Below, piece by piece: positions 8,444 to 17,247 of a stretch of 64,000 bases of DNA (the stretch's first letter is position 1; every line of letters starts with the position of its first letter). The notes below the pieces were generated by a model, which was not told where the DNA came from, did no database searches, and saw only the letters and a list, made by a program, of their open reading frames with translations. A program made the position numbers and the translations under genes. Source of the stretch: an uncultured Bacillota bacterium (GTDB lineage Bacteria > Bacillota > Clostridia > Christensenellales > QAND01); the NCBI GenBank assembly GCA_905188085.1, contig CAJJKN010000008.1, positions 1 to 64,000 on the forward strand, written 5' to 3'.

Positions 8444-8918
8444 CCCTTTCCTTTAACCCCTTGCGCCGTTTGCCCTGTCTTCTCTCCGCCGAAAAACCAC
8501 AGCCTTGCTTTTGCGTCTGCGATGCCCCGCATCCCGGCAGCCCGCCCGTTTTTCTTTGTACTTTCCCACAGCCCTTTTTTATGAAATACTCTGCACTGCC
8601 TTCTCCCGCCCCGCTTTTCCCTAAACTTGCCCTCCCGGTCAAATCGCTTATAAAAAAGCCTCCGTGCCGTGCAACAGCCGTCACCCTCTCTTGCATCCGT
8701 ATACGTCCGGCAAATCCTTCTCCTTTTCTCTCCCTTTGGCCGTGCCGTTTTTGTTCCGCCCTTTCCTTTGCCATCTTTCTTTCAAATTTTCTCGCCCGGC
8801 AGGTTTTTCATGCGTCCCGGTCCCCGTCCTGCTTTCTGCGTTTTCCCCTTTGTTTTGCCCTTGCTTCCGCTGTTTTTTGTCAGAATTTTGCATCACCGTT
8901 GAACAATTGTGGTTTGCA
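8444..8918 (+). other. Pyrimidine-rich spacer without genes
   Basis: About 475 bases strongly enriched in C and T on the plus strand. Open frames here are low-complexity (Ser/Pro/Phe/Leu), lack ribosome binding sites and resemble no family. No repeat unit or RNA fold was recognised. Confidence 0.6.
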
Positions 8919-8948
8919 TTGCAGAACGCCGCAAAAAAAGGCTATACT
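8919..8948 (+). promoter_or_regulatory. Promoter of the HtrA gene
   Basis: TTGCAG (8919-8924) and TATACT (8943-8948) are 18 bp apart, a vegetative-type promoter about 48 bases ahead of the start codon. Confidence 0.6.
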
Positions 8949-8995
8949 ATCGATAATCAATTTTTAATCATTTCATTTTCAAGGAGTGAGACTCT

Positions 8996-10138
8996 ATGGA
9001 TTCCTACAATACGCCCAAAAAGGGCAACAGCCTCTGGATGAAAATTTCTGTCGTCATCCTCTGCTTTGCCGTTGGCATCGGCATCGGCGCGCTGATTTTC
9101 TCCGGCCGCGGCGGGGCAGCCACCGATACCGCGCAAAGTTCTGCGCAGGCCACGCCCTCTACCACGCCTCGCCAGGATCTCACAGGCGCCAGCCTGCCGG
9201 ATGTCATCGAGGCCGTTTCTCCCAGCGTGGTCAACATCACCACCACCCAATACACCCAGCGCTACGGCACGGAAATTGAAAGCGGCTTCGGCTCCGGCTT
9301 TGTCTATTCCGCCGATGGACTCATTGCCACCAACAATCACGTCATCGAAGGCGCCAGCAAGATTTATGTCACGCTTTCCGGCTCCGAAAAGCGCTACGAA
9401 GCCACCGTCGTCGGTGCGGACAGTTATAGCGATCTGGCCATTTTGAAAATCGAAAAAACCGGGCTCACCCCCGTTACCTTCGGCTCCTCCGGCAATTTGC
9501 GCCTGGGCGATTCCGTCTTTGTCATCGGCAGCCCGTATGACAGCCTGTTTGCCAACAGCGTTTCCAGCGGCATTGTCAGCGGCCTAAACCGCCAGATGGT
9601 GCTCAACAGCGCCACGCAAACCTTCATTCAGACGGATGCAGCCGTAAACCCCGGCAATTCCGGCGGCCCCATGTTTAATACAAACGGCGAATTGGTCGGC
9701 ATCATCACACGCAAATCCATGCTGAAAACCAGCGAAAACGGCGATACCACCAGCATTGAGGGCATCGGCTTTGCCATCCCCAGCGACATCGCCGCCCCGG
9801 TCCTGCAAAAGCTGGCCAACGGCGAACAGGTGCCCCGCAGCGGCATCGGCATCATGGGTGCTTCGCTTACCTCCCAGGGCCAGCAGGCCTATAATGTATC
9901 CGACGGCATCTATGTCGCCGGCGTCAGCCAGGGAAGCCCCGCGGAAAAAGCCGGGTTGAAAGTGGGCGACATCATCACCGCCATAGACGGCACCAAAATC
10001 TCCTCCATGGATGAAATGATTCAGCTCATGGAAACCAAAAACATCGGTGATAGCATCAAGATCACCTATGTGCGCGACGGCAATGAAAGCACCGCGTCCG
10101 TTACCATCGGCGATAAAACCAAGATGAACTTTGAATAA
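8996..10138 (+). CDS. htrA: HtrA/DegP-type membrane serine protease
   Basis: Envelope quality-control protease of the S1C family, 380 residues. A short cytoplasmic N terminus is followed by one membrane anchor (about residues 16-36), a low-complexity Ser/Thr linker, a trypsin-fold domain with the triad His115 (NNHVIEGA), Asp146 (SYSDLAIL) and Ser222 (NPGNSGGPMF), and one PDZ domain (about 285-375). The ATG has AAGGAGTGAG upstream. It is monocistronic with its own promoter and terminators. The family degrades or refolds misfolded exported proteins; the symbol is given for the family, since Gram-positive genomes often have several paralogues. Confidence 0.93.
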   Translation: MDSYNTPKKGNSLWMKISVVILCFAVGIGIGALIFSGRGGAATDTAQSSAQATPSTTPRQDLTGASLPDVIEAVSPSVVNITTTQYTQRYGTEIESGFGSGFVYSADGLIATNNHVIEGASKIYVTLSGSEKRYEATVVGADSYSDLAILKIEKTGLTPVTFGSSGNLRLGDSVFVIGSPYDSLFANSVSSGIVSGLNRQMVLNSATQTFIQTDAAVNPGNSGGPMFNTNGELVGIITRKSMLKTSENGDTTSIEGIGFAIPSDIAAPVLQKLANGEQVPRSGIGIMGASLTSQGQQAYNVSDGIYVAGVSQGSPAEKAGLKVGDIITAIDGTKISSMDEMIQLMETKNIGDSIKITYVRDGNESTASVTIGDKTKMNFE

Positions 10139-10151
10139 GCCTTTTCTTCTC

Positions 10152-10207
10152 CGCCCCTTTTGGGGCGTTTCCTCTTATACAAAAAGCACGGCTTCCCCGT
10201 GCTTTTT
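10152..10207 (+). terminator. Two consecutive terminator hairpins after htrA
   Basis: CGCCCC/GGGGCG (10152-10167) with a short T run, then an A-flanked GCACGG/CCGTGC stem (10181-10207) with T tracts on both strands. Confidence 0.85.
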
Positions 10208-10841
10208 CTTTTCTCTGTCTCCGGCTCTAAAAGCCCCTGCCTTTCCCCTCTTTGCAGCGCACCGTCGGTCTTTTCAAAATCTCTATCCCGGTTTTCCCCG
10301 CCGGAATTCAGTCCTTTCCCTATTCACTGATGAAAGATCCTTTTCCCCGGTTTTGCAAGTTTTCTTCTATCTCCGGTTCCCCCGGGTTTTATTTAACACC
10401 TTTATTCTTGTTCCCCCCGCCTGCCGTCATTTTTCTTGCAGCCCAAAGCTTCCCTTCCGCCCACCGCTTCAAACCGCGCTGCGTCCTGTTTTCTTTCGCC
10501 TTTGCTTGCCCGATCCGCGGCCATGCCCCGCTCACCCTTTTTGGTTTTTCCGCATCTGCGCTTTTCATTCGCTTTCCAACCCGCCCGTCCGCTTTCCCTT
10601 CGGCTTTGTGCGCCGTTTGCTTCCGTTCCGCACCGTCCTCGGCGGCCGCGTTGGCCGTGTACCCCTAGCCCGCTTGCCGCGCTTGGCTTTTTCCCTTCCT
10701 GCACGGTTTCCCGCCTTTCCAAACGCAGGCTATCCGTTTTCTCCCTCGGCAAACCTTTTTGGGCTGTCTCTCGTTTGCTTTCCGCCTTTTTCGCCGTCCC
10801 TGTCCGGGGTTTTCCCGCCGCTTTCCCCCTTTTCCATGCAC
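10208..10841 (+). other. Pyrimidine-rich spacer between convergent genes
   Basis: More than 630 bases, C/T-rich on the plus strand, between htrA and the NSS transporter. The frames that span it on either strand are low-complexity without start signals. No gene is supported. Confidence 0.6.
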
Positions 10842-10870
10842 AAAAAAAGGACCGGCACTTGGCCGGCCCC
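10842..10870 (-). terminator. Terminator of the NSS transporter gene
   Basis: Minus-strand GGCCGGC/GCCGGTC stem closing a five-base loop, followed by a run of seven T, a few bases after the transporter stop. Confidence 0.88.
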
Positions 10871-10877
10871 TGTTTTT

Positions 10878-12242
10878 TTACATAAAGAACTTTCCGATGT
10901 ATCCCTGAATGAAGATATACAATACCACAATCGGAATTACATATTTCATATAAATGCGAATGTTCGGAAATTTCATGCCCTCGCCGGTGTTGGCTTCCTG
11001 CAAAAAGTTTTTCCAACCCCAGCCGCGTTTGGATACGCAGAACAACACATATACAATCGAGCCGATCGGCAAAATGTTGTTGCTGACCAAAAAGTCCTCA
11101 AAATCCGTGATGGACATGCCCAAAATCTGCACGCCGGACCATACGTTCGAGCCCAAAAGCGCCGGCAGAGAAAGTACCAAAATGGCAATCAGGTTGATCA
11201 GGCAGGCCTTTTTCCGGCTCCAGCCCCAAAGGTCCATCCCGAAGGACAAAATGTTTTCAAACACCGCCACCAGCGTGCTCAGCGCCGCAAACAGCATAAA
11301 TACGAAGAACAATGCGCCCCACAGCTGCCCCAGCGGTATTGTGTTAAAGATGTTGGGCAGCGTCACAAAGATCAGAGACGGGCCGGCATCCATCGGCACG
11401 CCGGAAGCCGAACAGGCCGGCAAAATGATAAGCCCGGCCATCACGGCCACAAACGTATCCAGCGCCGTGATGTTGATCGCTTCGCCCAAGATCCGCTTGT
11501 CTTTTTCCATATAGCTGCCGAAAATCGCCATGCTGCCCATGCCGATGGATAGCGTGAAAAACGCTTGCCCCATCGCGTCAAACAGCACCGTGGCCACGCC
11601 TCGCTCCGCGATCTTGCTAAAGTCCGGCACCAGATAATAGCGAAGCCCTTCGCCCGCGCCTTTGAGCGTCACGGAGTGAATTGCCAGCGCCACCATCAGC
11701 ACGATCAAAAGCACCATCATCACTTTGGTAATCTTTTCCACGCCGTTTTTCAAGCCCAGCGAGCAAATGCCAAAGCCCAGCAGCACCACGATCGCAAGGC
11801 AGAGAATCTGCACCCACGGGTCCGCCACCATGGTGTTAAACTGGCTCTGCACGCCCGTAGCATCCATCCCTACAAAATCGCCTTTGAGCATTTTGACGAT
11901 ATACGCGAAAATCCATCCGGAAATCACCGTATAAAACATCATCAAAAGATAGTTGCCCGCCATGCCCAAATAGCTGTACAGGTGCCACTTTTTGCCCGGC
12001 GGCTCCAGCGCCTTAAACGAAGACGCCACGCTCAGCCGGCTGCCGCGCCCCACGGCAAATTCCGAAGTCATAATGGGAATCCCCAGCATGACCAGGAAAA
12101 ACAGGTAGATCAAGATAAACGCTGCGCCGCCGTTTTGCCCCACCAGGTAGGGAAACCGCCACACGTTGCCCAGGCCGATGGCGCATCCTGCGGAAATCAG
12201 GATAAAGCCCAGCCTGGAACTAAATTTCTCCCTTTGTTTCAT
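10878..12242 (-). CDS. Sodium-dependent transporter, NSS/SNF family
   Basis: Na+-coupled symporter of the neurotransmitter:sodium symporter family, which in bacteria usually imports amino acids such as tryptophan, leucine or tyrosine. The 454-residue product has about 11-12 membrane segments and the family hallmark at the start of TM1 (ISAGCAIGLGNVWRFPYL, residues ~13-30), which forms the Na+ and substrate sites, then GGAAFILIYLFF and FFTLSIGMGSM. The start at 12242 has GGGAGAGG; the frame opens 18 bases earlier. It is a single-gene unit with a terminator. Substrate cannot be assigned from sequence. Confidence 0.92.
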   Translation of the reverse strand: MKQREKFSSRLGFILISAGCAIGLGNVWRFPYLVGQNGGAAFILIYLFFLVMLGIPIMTSEFAVGRGSRLSVASSFKALEPPGKKWHLYSYLGMAGNYLLMMFYTVISGWIFAYIVKMLKGDFVGMDATGVQSQFNTMVADPWVQILCLAIVVLLGFGICSLGLKNGVEKITKVMMVLLIVLMVALAIHSVTLKGAGEGLRYYLVPDFSKIAERGVATVLFDAMGQAFFTLSIGMGSMAIFGSYMEKDKRILGEAINITALDTFVAVMAGLIILPACSASGVPMDAGPSLIFVTLPNIFNTIPLGQLWGALFFVFMLFAALSTLVAVFENILSFGMDLWGWSRKKACLINLIAILVLSLPALLGSNVWSGVQILGMSITDFEDFLVSNNILPIGSIVYVLFCVSKRGWGWKNFLQEANTGEGMKFPNIRIYMKYVIPIVVLYIFIQGYIGKFFM

Positions 12243-12773
12243 TTTCCTCTCCCTTTGCACACAAAGAAAAAGCGCATGAGAAACCCTCCATGCGTTTGCG
12301 TGTGCTCTCTTATTATTTTTACTTTATCATACCGCCCTATGGGTTTTCAAGCTCTTTCCCCCGTTCCGCGGCGTTTTCTCCGCTGTTTTTTCTGCTTTGT
12401 TTTTGCCGTTTGCCCGCAAAATTTCAGATACCCCTTTGCCCGCCCGTTTTGTTTTTATACCGTATTAAATAATGCTCCGTTTTTCAAAAATCTCCCTCTG
12501 TATATCGCCCGTCAACGCCCCTCTGCCCGTTTTCGCCGTGCCAAAAAGCCCGATAGAAAGGCACTTTCGCTCTCTTTCTGTCTTTTTTCCATCCCGTATT
12601 CTTCTTTTTAAATCTGCCTGCCCGCCCGCTTTTCGCCATACCCGTTCCCCCGCTCTTCTCCCCCGTTCGGCCCTTTTTCGCCCGCTTTTTGTGCCCTGCA
12701 CGCCTCCCTATTTTCAAAATCGCACAAATTTCTAAAAAAATGTCGCTTTTGATAACTTTTTAACAAACTTTGA
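12243..12773 (+). other. Pyrimidine-rich spacer between divergent genes
   Basis: About 530 bases between the transporter and the hydrogenase, again C/T-rich on the plus strand. The frames in it are Arg/Lys-rich on the minus strand and Pro/Phe-rich on the plus strand, as expected of compositional bias, and have no convincing starts. The transporter promoter must lie at the left end but was not identified. Confidence 0.55.
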
Positions 12774-12802
12774 TTGAAAAAGAACAATCTCAATGCTACA
12801 AT
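12774..12802 (+). promoter_or_regulatory. Promoter of the hydrogenase gene
   Basis: TTGAAA (12774-12779) and TACAAT (12797-12802) are separated by exactly 17 bp, 35 bases ahead of the start codon. Confidence 0.75.
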
Positions 12803-12837
12803 AGGCGCAAGATTATGATTATGTAAGGAGTATTGCC

Positions 12838-14343
12838 ATGAGAGGAATCTATTCTTCCGTGACGGATATTCGCCGCAAAGTTTTTACCGAAGTTGCCCGC
12901 CTTGCCTATGAGGGCGGCGATTACAGCCGCATTGAGGAGCTGCCGTATAAAATCGTGCCGGGCGAAGTGGCCATGCATCGCCAGAGCATCTTTTTGGAGC
13001 GCGCCATCGTCGGCGAACGCCTGCGCCTTGCCATCGGCCTGCCCCTGCGCCCGATCGATGAGCACGCCCCCGTTTCCGAGGGCATTGTGGAAAGCGCCAT
13101 TGCCGATAAATACTATGATCCGCCGCTGGTAAACATCATCAAATTTGCCTGCAATAAATGTCCGGAAAAATCCTTTCATGTTTCGGATATGTGCCAGGGC
13201 TGTCTGGCGCATCCCTGCGTGGAGGTTTGCCCGAAAAAGGCCATCCGGCTTGAAAACGGCAAATCCGTGATTGATCAGGAAAAATGTATCAAGTGCGGCC
13301 GCTGCAAAGATGTCTGTCCGTACGGGGCCATTTTGAAAATGGAGCGCCCCTGCGCCAAAGCCTGCGGTATGGACGCCATCGGCACGGACGAGCATGGCCA
13401 CGCAAAGATCGATTATGATAAGTGCGTTTCCTGCGGCATGTGTTTGGTAAACTGCCCGTTCGGCGCCATTGCCGATAAAGGACAGATCTTCCAGCTCATC
13501 CATTCCATCAACCGGGGCGACCGCGTGATCGCCATCGTCGCGCCCGCGTTTATCAATCAGTTCGGGCCGGAGATGACGCCGGAAAAACTGAAACCCGCCA
13601 TGAAAATGCTGGGCTTTGATGATGTGGTGGAAGTGGCCATCGGCGCAGACCTTTGCACCATCGAAGAAGCCAAGGACTTTATGGAAAAAGTGCCGGCAGA
13701 GCAGCCGTTTATGGCCACGTCCTGCTGCCCGTCCTGGTCTATGATGGCCAAAAAGCTGTTCCCCACCCTGGCGCCGTATATCTCCATGGCCCTCACGCCC
13801 ATGGTGCTTACCGCCCGCCTGATGAAAAAAGAGCATAAAAACTGCCGCGTGGCGTTCATCGGCCCCTGCGCTGCCAAAAAACTGGAAGCAAGCCGCCGCA
13901 CCATCCGCAGCGATGTAGATTTTGTTTTAACCTTTGAAGAGCTCATGGGTATGTTCCAGGCCAAAGGCGTAAACTTTGCTACCGTGGAGCCCGGCGAACC
14001 GTTTGTCGATTCCACCGCGGCCGGCCGCGGGTTTGCCGTCGGCGGCGGCGTAGCCCAGGCCGTTGCGGATTGCATCAAGCAGATCGATCCGGATCGTGAA
14101 GTGAAGGTACAGTCCGCCCAGGGCCTGCACGATTGCAAGCGCATGCTCATGTTGGCCAAGGCCGGCAAATACGACGGCTATCTGTTGGAGGGCATGGGTT
14201 GCCCCGGCGGTTGCGTGGCCGGCGCCGGCACCTTGCAGCCCATCAGCAAATCCGCCGCCAGCGTAAAACAATACATGAACAAAGCAGATCTCAAGCTCGC
14301 TTCCGAAAGCCAGTATTCTTTCATCTTGGAAAAGCTGGATTGA
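12838..14343 (+). CDS. Monomeric [FeFe] hydrogenase, group B-like
   Basis: Iron-only hydrogenase, 501 residues, coupling ferredoxin to H2 formation or uptake in the cytoplasm. The N-terminal half is ferredoxin-like, with Cys-rich clusters at about 105-131, CIKCGRC (150-156) and CVSCGMC (196-202). The H-cluster motifs follow: L1 TSCCPSW (294-300), L2 GPCAAKK (342-348) and L3 EGMGCPGGC (451-459), with Cys344, Cys455 and Cys459 as expected ligands. L2 begins with Gly where well-studied group A enzymes have Met (MPC), which places it with group B, a class with few characterised members. The three maturases (HydE, F, G) are not in the window. It has its own promoter and terminator. Confidence 0.93.
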   Translation: MRGIYSSVTDIRRKVFTEVARLAYEGGDYSRIEELPYKIVPGEVAMHRQSIFLERAIVGERLRLAIGLPLRPIDEHAPVSEGIVESAIADKYYDPPLVNIIKFACNKCPEKSFHVSDMCQGCLAHPCVEVCPKKAIRLENGKSVIDQEKCIKCGRCKDVCPYGAILKMERPCAKACGMDAIGTDEHGHAKIDYDKCVSCGMCLVNCPFGAIADKGQIFQLIHSINRGDRVIAIVAPAFINQFGPEMTPEKLKPAMKMLGFDDVVEVAIGADLCTIEEAKDFMEKVPAEQPFMATSCCPSWSMMAKKLFPTLAPYISMALTPMVLTARLMKKEHKNCRVAFIGPCAAKKLEASRRTIRSDVDFVLTFEELMGMFQAKGVNFATVEPGEPFVDSTAAGRGFAVGGGVAQAVADCIKQIDPDREVKVQSAQGLHDCKRMLMLAKAGKYDGYLLEGMGCPGGCVAGAGTLQPISKSAASVKQYMNKADLKLASESQYSFILEKLD

Positions 14344-14360
14344 TCTTTAATCCCTCAAAA

Positions 14361-14384
14361 GGCCGCAATGTTTGCGGCCTTTTT
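14361..14384 (+). terminator. Terminator of the hydrogenase gene
   Basis: GGCCGCAA/TTGCGGCC stem with a tight loop followed by five T. Confidence 0.88.
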
Positions 14385-14492
14385 CTTCTGCCCTCTATTG
14401 CCTTACACTTTGTTATTGCATATATCCCCCACCTGCTTTATAATCGAAAAGGCAAAAAAACGGTTTTCTGCCGGGCCCGGGGGATATGTGCC

Positions 14493-15089
14493 ATGAAACA
14501 CATCATTTTTGATATCGGCAACGTTCTGTTGTCCTTTCATCCGAAAGCCTACCTGCTTTCTCATTTTTCCGCCCCCACGGCGGAGGCCCTTATGTCCATC
14601 GTGTTTGAAAGCGAACAGTGGGTAGAGTTAGACAGGGGCACCCTTTCTTATGCGCAGGCCATCGCGCTTCTTTCGGAAAAGCATCCTGCCTATGCTGCTG
14701 AAATTGCCTATGTTTTGCAGCATTGGACGCAGCTCATGGCCCCCATGGCCCGCAACGTTGCCTTGGCAGAGCAGCTCAAATCCAACGGCTATTCGCTGTA
14801 TCTTCTGTCCAATTTTCATCGGGAAGCATTTGAGATTCTCTTTGAAAAATACGCGTTTTTCTCTCTGTTTGATGGCCGTATCGTCTCCGCATATGAACAT
14901 TGCCTAAAGCCGGAGCCCGCCATCTATCGGCGGCTGCTGGCCCGCTACGGTCTCTGCGCACAAGACTGCGTTTTTATCGATGACACCGCCGTTAATATCC
15001 GCGCTGCCGAATGCCTGGGCATCTGCGGCATTCACCTGCCCTACGGGGCGGACCTTACCCCCGCGCTAAAAGCCCTCGGCCTTCTCTGA
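14493..15089 (+). CDS. HAD-superfamily phosphatase, YihX-like
   Basis: Haloacid-dehalogenase-like hydrolase, 198 residues from an ATG behind GGGGGAT; the frame is open far upstream but that part overlaps the hydrogenase. Motif I is FDIGNVL, with Gly/Asn after the nucleophile Asp as in YihX-type sugar-phosphate phosphatases; motif II is LLSNFH; the motif III Lys is in CLKPEPAIY; motif IV is VFIDDTAVNI. A helical cap lies between motifs I and II. YihX of E. coli hydrolyses glucose-1-phosphate; the substrate here is only suggested by that likeness. It is flanked by sugar-phosphate and fermentation genes. Confidence 0.85.
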   Translation: MKHIIFDIGNVLLSFHPKAYLLSHFSAPTAEALMSIVFESEQWVELDRGTLSYAQAIALLSEKHPAYAAEIAYVLQHWTQLMAPMARNVALAEQLKSNGYSLYLLSNFHREAFEILFEKYAFFSLFDGRIVSAYEHCLKPEPAIYRRLLARYGLCAQDCVFIDDTAVNIRAAECLGICGIHLPYGADLTPALKALGLL

Positions 15090-15242
15090 TTTTTTCGGCT
15101 GCCCTTTTTTCCGCAGCCGTTATTCTGTATGGTTTCTGCTTTTCCCCTTTCAGTAAGTCTTTCTTTGTCTGCACACTTTATGTCGTTTTATTAGTTGTTT
15201 TTATTATTTATATTCTATTTAAATATATAGGAGGTTTTTTCT

Positions 15243-16322
15243 ATGCTTACAGACTTTGCAGCACAATTCCCTACCACCGATCTCTGGCTGGACTCCATGG
15301 TTGAAGAAGACATTCGCTTTGCCCTTTCCCACGGTTCCAAGGGGATCACCACCGCCCCCTCCATCACCCGCGCTTCCCTGGAAGCGGAGCATGATGTCTG
15401 GGCGCCTGTGCTCCTTTCCCAAATGGAGCGCCAGCCCGCCGCCACAGAGCGCCGGTTGCTTTGGTCCGCCATGTATGAACTGGCCGGCCAACGCGCCAAA
15501 ACGGTGCTGCCGCTGTATGATGCAAACGGCACCAGCGGCCGATTTGCCATTCAGGTGGATATCTATCACTATAACGATACCAAAGCCATGATCGAACAGG
15601 CCCGGCATATCCATTCTCTCGGCAGCAACTTTTTTGTAAAAATCCCCACCACCGCCGCAGGGCTTATCGCCATGGAGGAAATTGTAGCCGAAGGGCACAG
15701 CGTCATGGCCACCTCCTGCGCCAGCGTTTCCCAGGTGTCTGCCGCCGTGGAAGCGTTGGAGCGCGGCTACGACCGCTGCGTAAAAGCCGGCCGCAGCACA
15801 GAGGGGCTCAGCCTGGCATGCGCCATGCAGCTCGGCTTTCAGGATGCCTGCATTCACAACTATGCCGCCCAGCACGGCCTTAGCTTAAGCTGCGGCGCGC
15901 AGCAATACGGCGCCGTGGCCGTCGGCAAAAAGGCCTACGAGCTCATCCGCCGCAAAGGCAGCCGCGTTCGCTTTGTGCTTTCCAATTTCACCGAAGATCT
16001 GCATTGGACAGAGTTTGTCGGCGGCGATTTAATCATGACCATGCCTATGCGCTGGCAAACCAAGCTGGAGGCAATTTCCTCCTATCAGTCCCGGATTGAT
16101 GCGGCCGTAGATGAGCAAATCATTCAGGAGCTGACGGATAAAATCCCGCATTTTGCCAAAGAATATCAGGAAAATGCCCTCTCTCCCGAAGAATTTTTAA
16201 CCTTCCCCACCGTTTCCCGCATCATCAATGCGTTCTTGGTTTCCTATCATAAAGCGCTGTTGATGACGCGAAGCATCATCCTGCCGGATCCCTGCGGCTC
16301 CGAAGCGCCGTTTGTCTATTAA
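15243..16322 (+). CDS. Transaldolase-family protein
   Basis: Class I aldolase of the transaldolase family, 359 residues from an ATG behind AGGAGG. Family segments are GITTAPSI (residues ~32-39; canonical enzymes have TTNPSL), VDIYHYND and the Schiff-base Lys in FFVKIPTTAAGLIA (~125-138), followed by TSCASVSQVSAAVEA, where canonical enzymes have a segment such as TLIFS. The Asn-to-Ala change and the altered segment set it apart from pentose-phosphate transaldolases, so the substrate may differ. An AT-rich promoter region precedes it, and a separate promoter with riboswitch follows before pflA. Confidence 0.8.
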   Translation: MLTDFAAQFPTTDLWLDSMVEEDIRFALSHGSKGITTAPSITRASLEAEHDVWAPVLLSQMERQPAATERRLLWSAMYELAGQRAKTVLPLYDANGTSGRFAIQVDIYHYNDTKAMIEQARHIHSLGSNFFVKIPTTAAGLIAMEEIVAEGHSVMATSCASVSQVSAAVEALERGYDRCVKAGRSTEGLSLACAMQLGFQDACIHNYAAQHGLSLSCGAQQYGAVAVGKKAYELIRRKGSRVRFVLSNFTEDLHWTEFVGGDLIMTMPMRWQTKLEAISSYQSRIDAAVDEQIIQELTDKIPHFAKEYQENALSPEEFLTFPTVSRIINAFLVSYHKALLMTRSIILPDPCGSEAPFVY

Positions 16323-16347
16323 CCCTCTTTCATTTCTCAAAAAACGC

Positions 16348-16377
16348 TTGACAGCAGGGGTTTCCTTCCTGTATCTT
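16348..16377 (+). promoter_or_regulatory. Promoter of the pfl operon
   Basis: TTGACA (16348-16353) and TATCTT (16372-16377), 18 bp apart; transcription would begin just before the riboswitch. Confidence 0.65.
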
Positions 16378-16380
16378 TGA

Positions 16381-16480
16381 AGTAGGTCATATGACTGACG
16401 GATTTGTGGAGTATACCACATGGAGTATGATCTTTTTAAGCCGACCGTCTGGGCACACAATACCCAGTCGTTCGGCTTTT
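16381..16480 (+). ncRNA. ZTP riboswitch (pfl RNA motif)
   Basis: The leader matches the ZTP/ZMP aptamer by eye. P1 pairs AGGTCATA with TATGATCT, the conserved ACTGACGGA follows P1, P2 is a GTGG/CCAC hairpin, and the hallmark CCGTCTGGGCA forms the P3 side (16444-16454 region). P3 overlaps an intrinsic terminator (16439-16479, AGCCGA...CTGGG/CCCAG...TCGGCT plus T run), so ligand binding should prevent termination and switch the operon on. Established role: sensing ZTP/ZMP, which accumulate when 10-formyl-tetrahydrofolate is short. Upstream of pfl is the context that gave the motif its first name. Confidence 0.9.
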
Positions 16481-16503
16481 CTCTTTTTCGGGAGGCGACA
16501 TCA

Positions 16504-17235
16504 TTGATAACCGGTCGTGTTCATTCTCTGGAATCCATGGGCTTGGTAGACGGCCCCGGCATCCGCACGGTGGTGTTTTTGCAGGGCTGCCGCCTGCGCT
16601 GTTCGTTTTGCCATAACCCGGATACCTGGCAGCTCTCCGGCGGCGAAGTGTTTTCCGCAGAGCAGCTGATGACAAAAATCCGCCGCTTTAAGCCATACTT
16701 TCTCCGCAGCGGCGGCGGGGTCACGTTTTCCGGCGGCGAGCCGCTTTTGCAGCCTGCCTTTTTGCTGGAAATGCTAAAGCTGCTCAAGCGCGAGGGCATT
16801 CATACCTGTCTGGATACCGCCGGCGTAGGTGAGGGTGATTATACCGAAATCCTCCGCCATACCGACCTGATTCTTTACGACATCAAGCACATCGACCCCG
16901 CGCTCTATCAATCGATGACCGGGCAGCCCATCTGCCATACCCAATCGTTTTTGCAGCAGGCACAGCGCCTGGGCGTACCGCTTTGGATTCGCCATGTGCT
17001 GGTGCCCGGCCAAACGGACAGCCCCGCGCATTTGAAAAAGCTGCAAGCGTTTGTCAGCACCTTATCCCATGTGGAAAAGGTAGAGCTTTTGCCCTATCAT
17101 CTGCTGGGTGTTCATAAATACGAGGCCATGGGTCTATCCTATCCGCTTTGCGGCGTGCCCGCCATGGATCAGGACAAGGCCGCGGCCTTGCAAACGGAAT
17201 TTTTCCCCACAACCGCTTCACACGATAATTTTTAA
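16504..17235 (+). CDS. pflA: Pyruvate formate-lyase activating enzyme
   Basis: Radical-SAM enzyme that installs the glycyl radical on PflB, 243 residues. The [4Fe-4S] motif CxxxCxxC is CRLRCSFC, followed by HNPDTW as in PflA; GGGVTFSGGEPLLQ is the family GGE segment. The start is a TTG at 16504 with GGGAGG eight bases upstream; the frame is open to 16420, but that part is riboswitch RNA. The pflB ATG follows the stop by 12 bases, so the pair is co-transcribed under ZTP control. The order activase-before-lyase reverses the common pflB-pflA order. Confidence 0.94.
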   Translation: MITGRVHSLESMGLVDGPGIRTVVFLQGCRLRCSFCHNPDTWQLSGGEVFSAEQLMTKIRRFKPYFLRSGGGVTFSGGEPLLQPAFLLEMLKLLKREGIHTCLDTAGVGEGDYTEILRHTDLILYDIKHIDPALYQSMTGQPICHTQSFLQQAQRLGVPLWIRHVLVPGQTDSPAHLKKLQAFVSTLSHVEKVELLPYHLLGVHKYEAMGLSYPLCGVPAMDQDKAAALQTEFFPTTASHDNF

Positions 17236-17247
17236 GGAGGCATTTGC

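Noticed and set aside
10131..11552. Long plus-strand frame across the spacer and the NSS transporter
   Set aside because: It runs antisense through the transporter and through a terminator, with low-complexity Pro/Phe/Arg content; a shadow of GC-rich codons.
16420..16503. N-terminal extension of PflA by 28 residues
   Set aside because: The region is the P3/terminator part of the ZTP riboswitch; the TTG at 16504 has the proper ribosome binding site and gives the usual PflA length.
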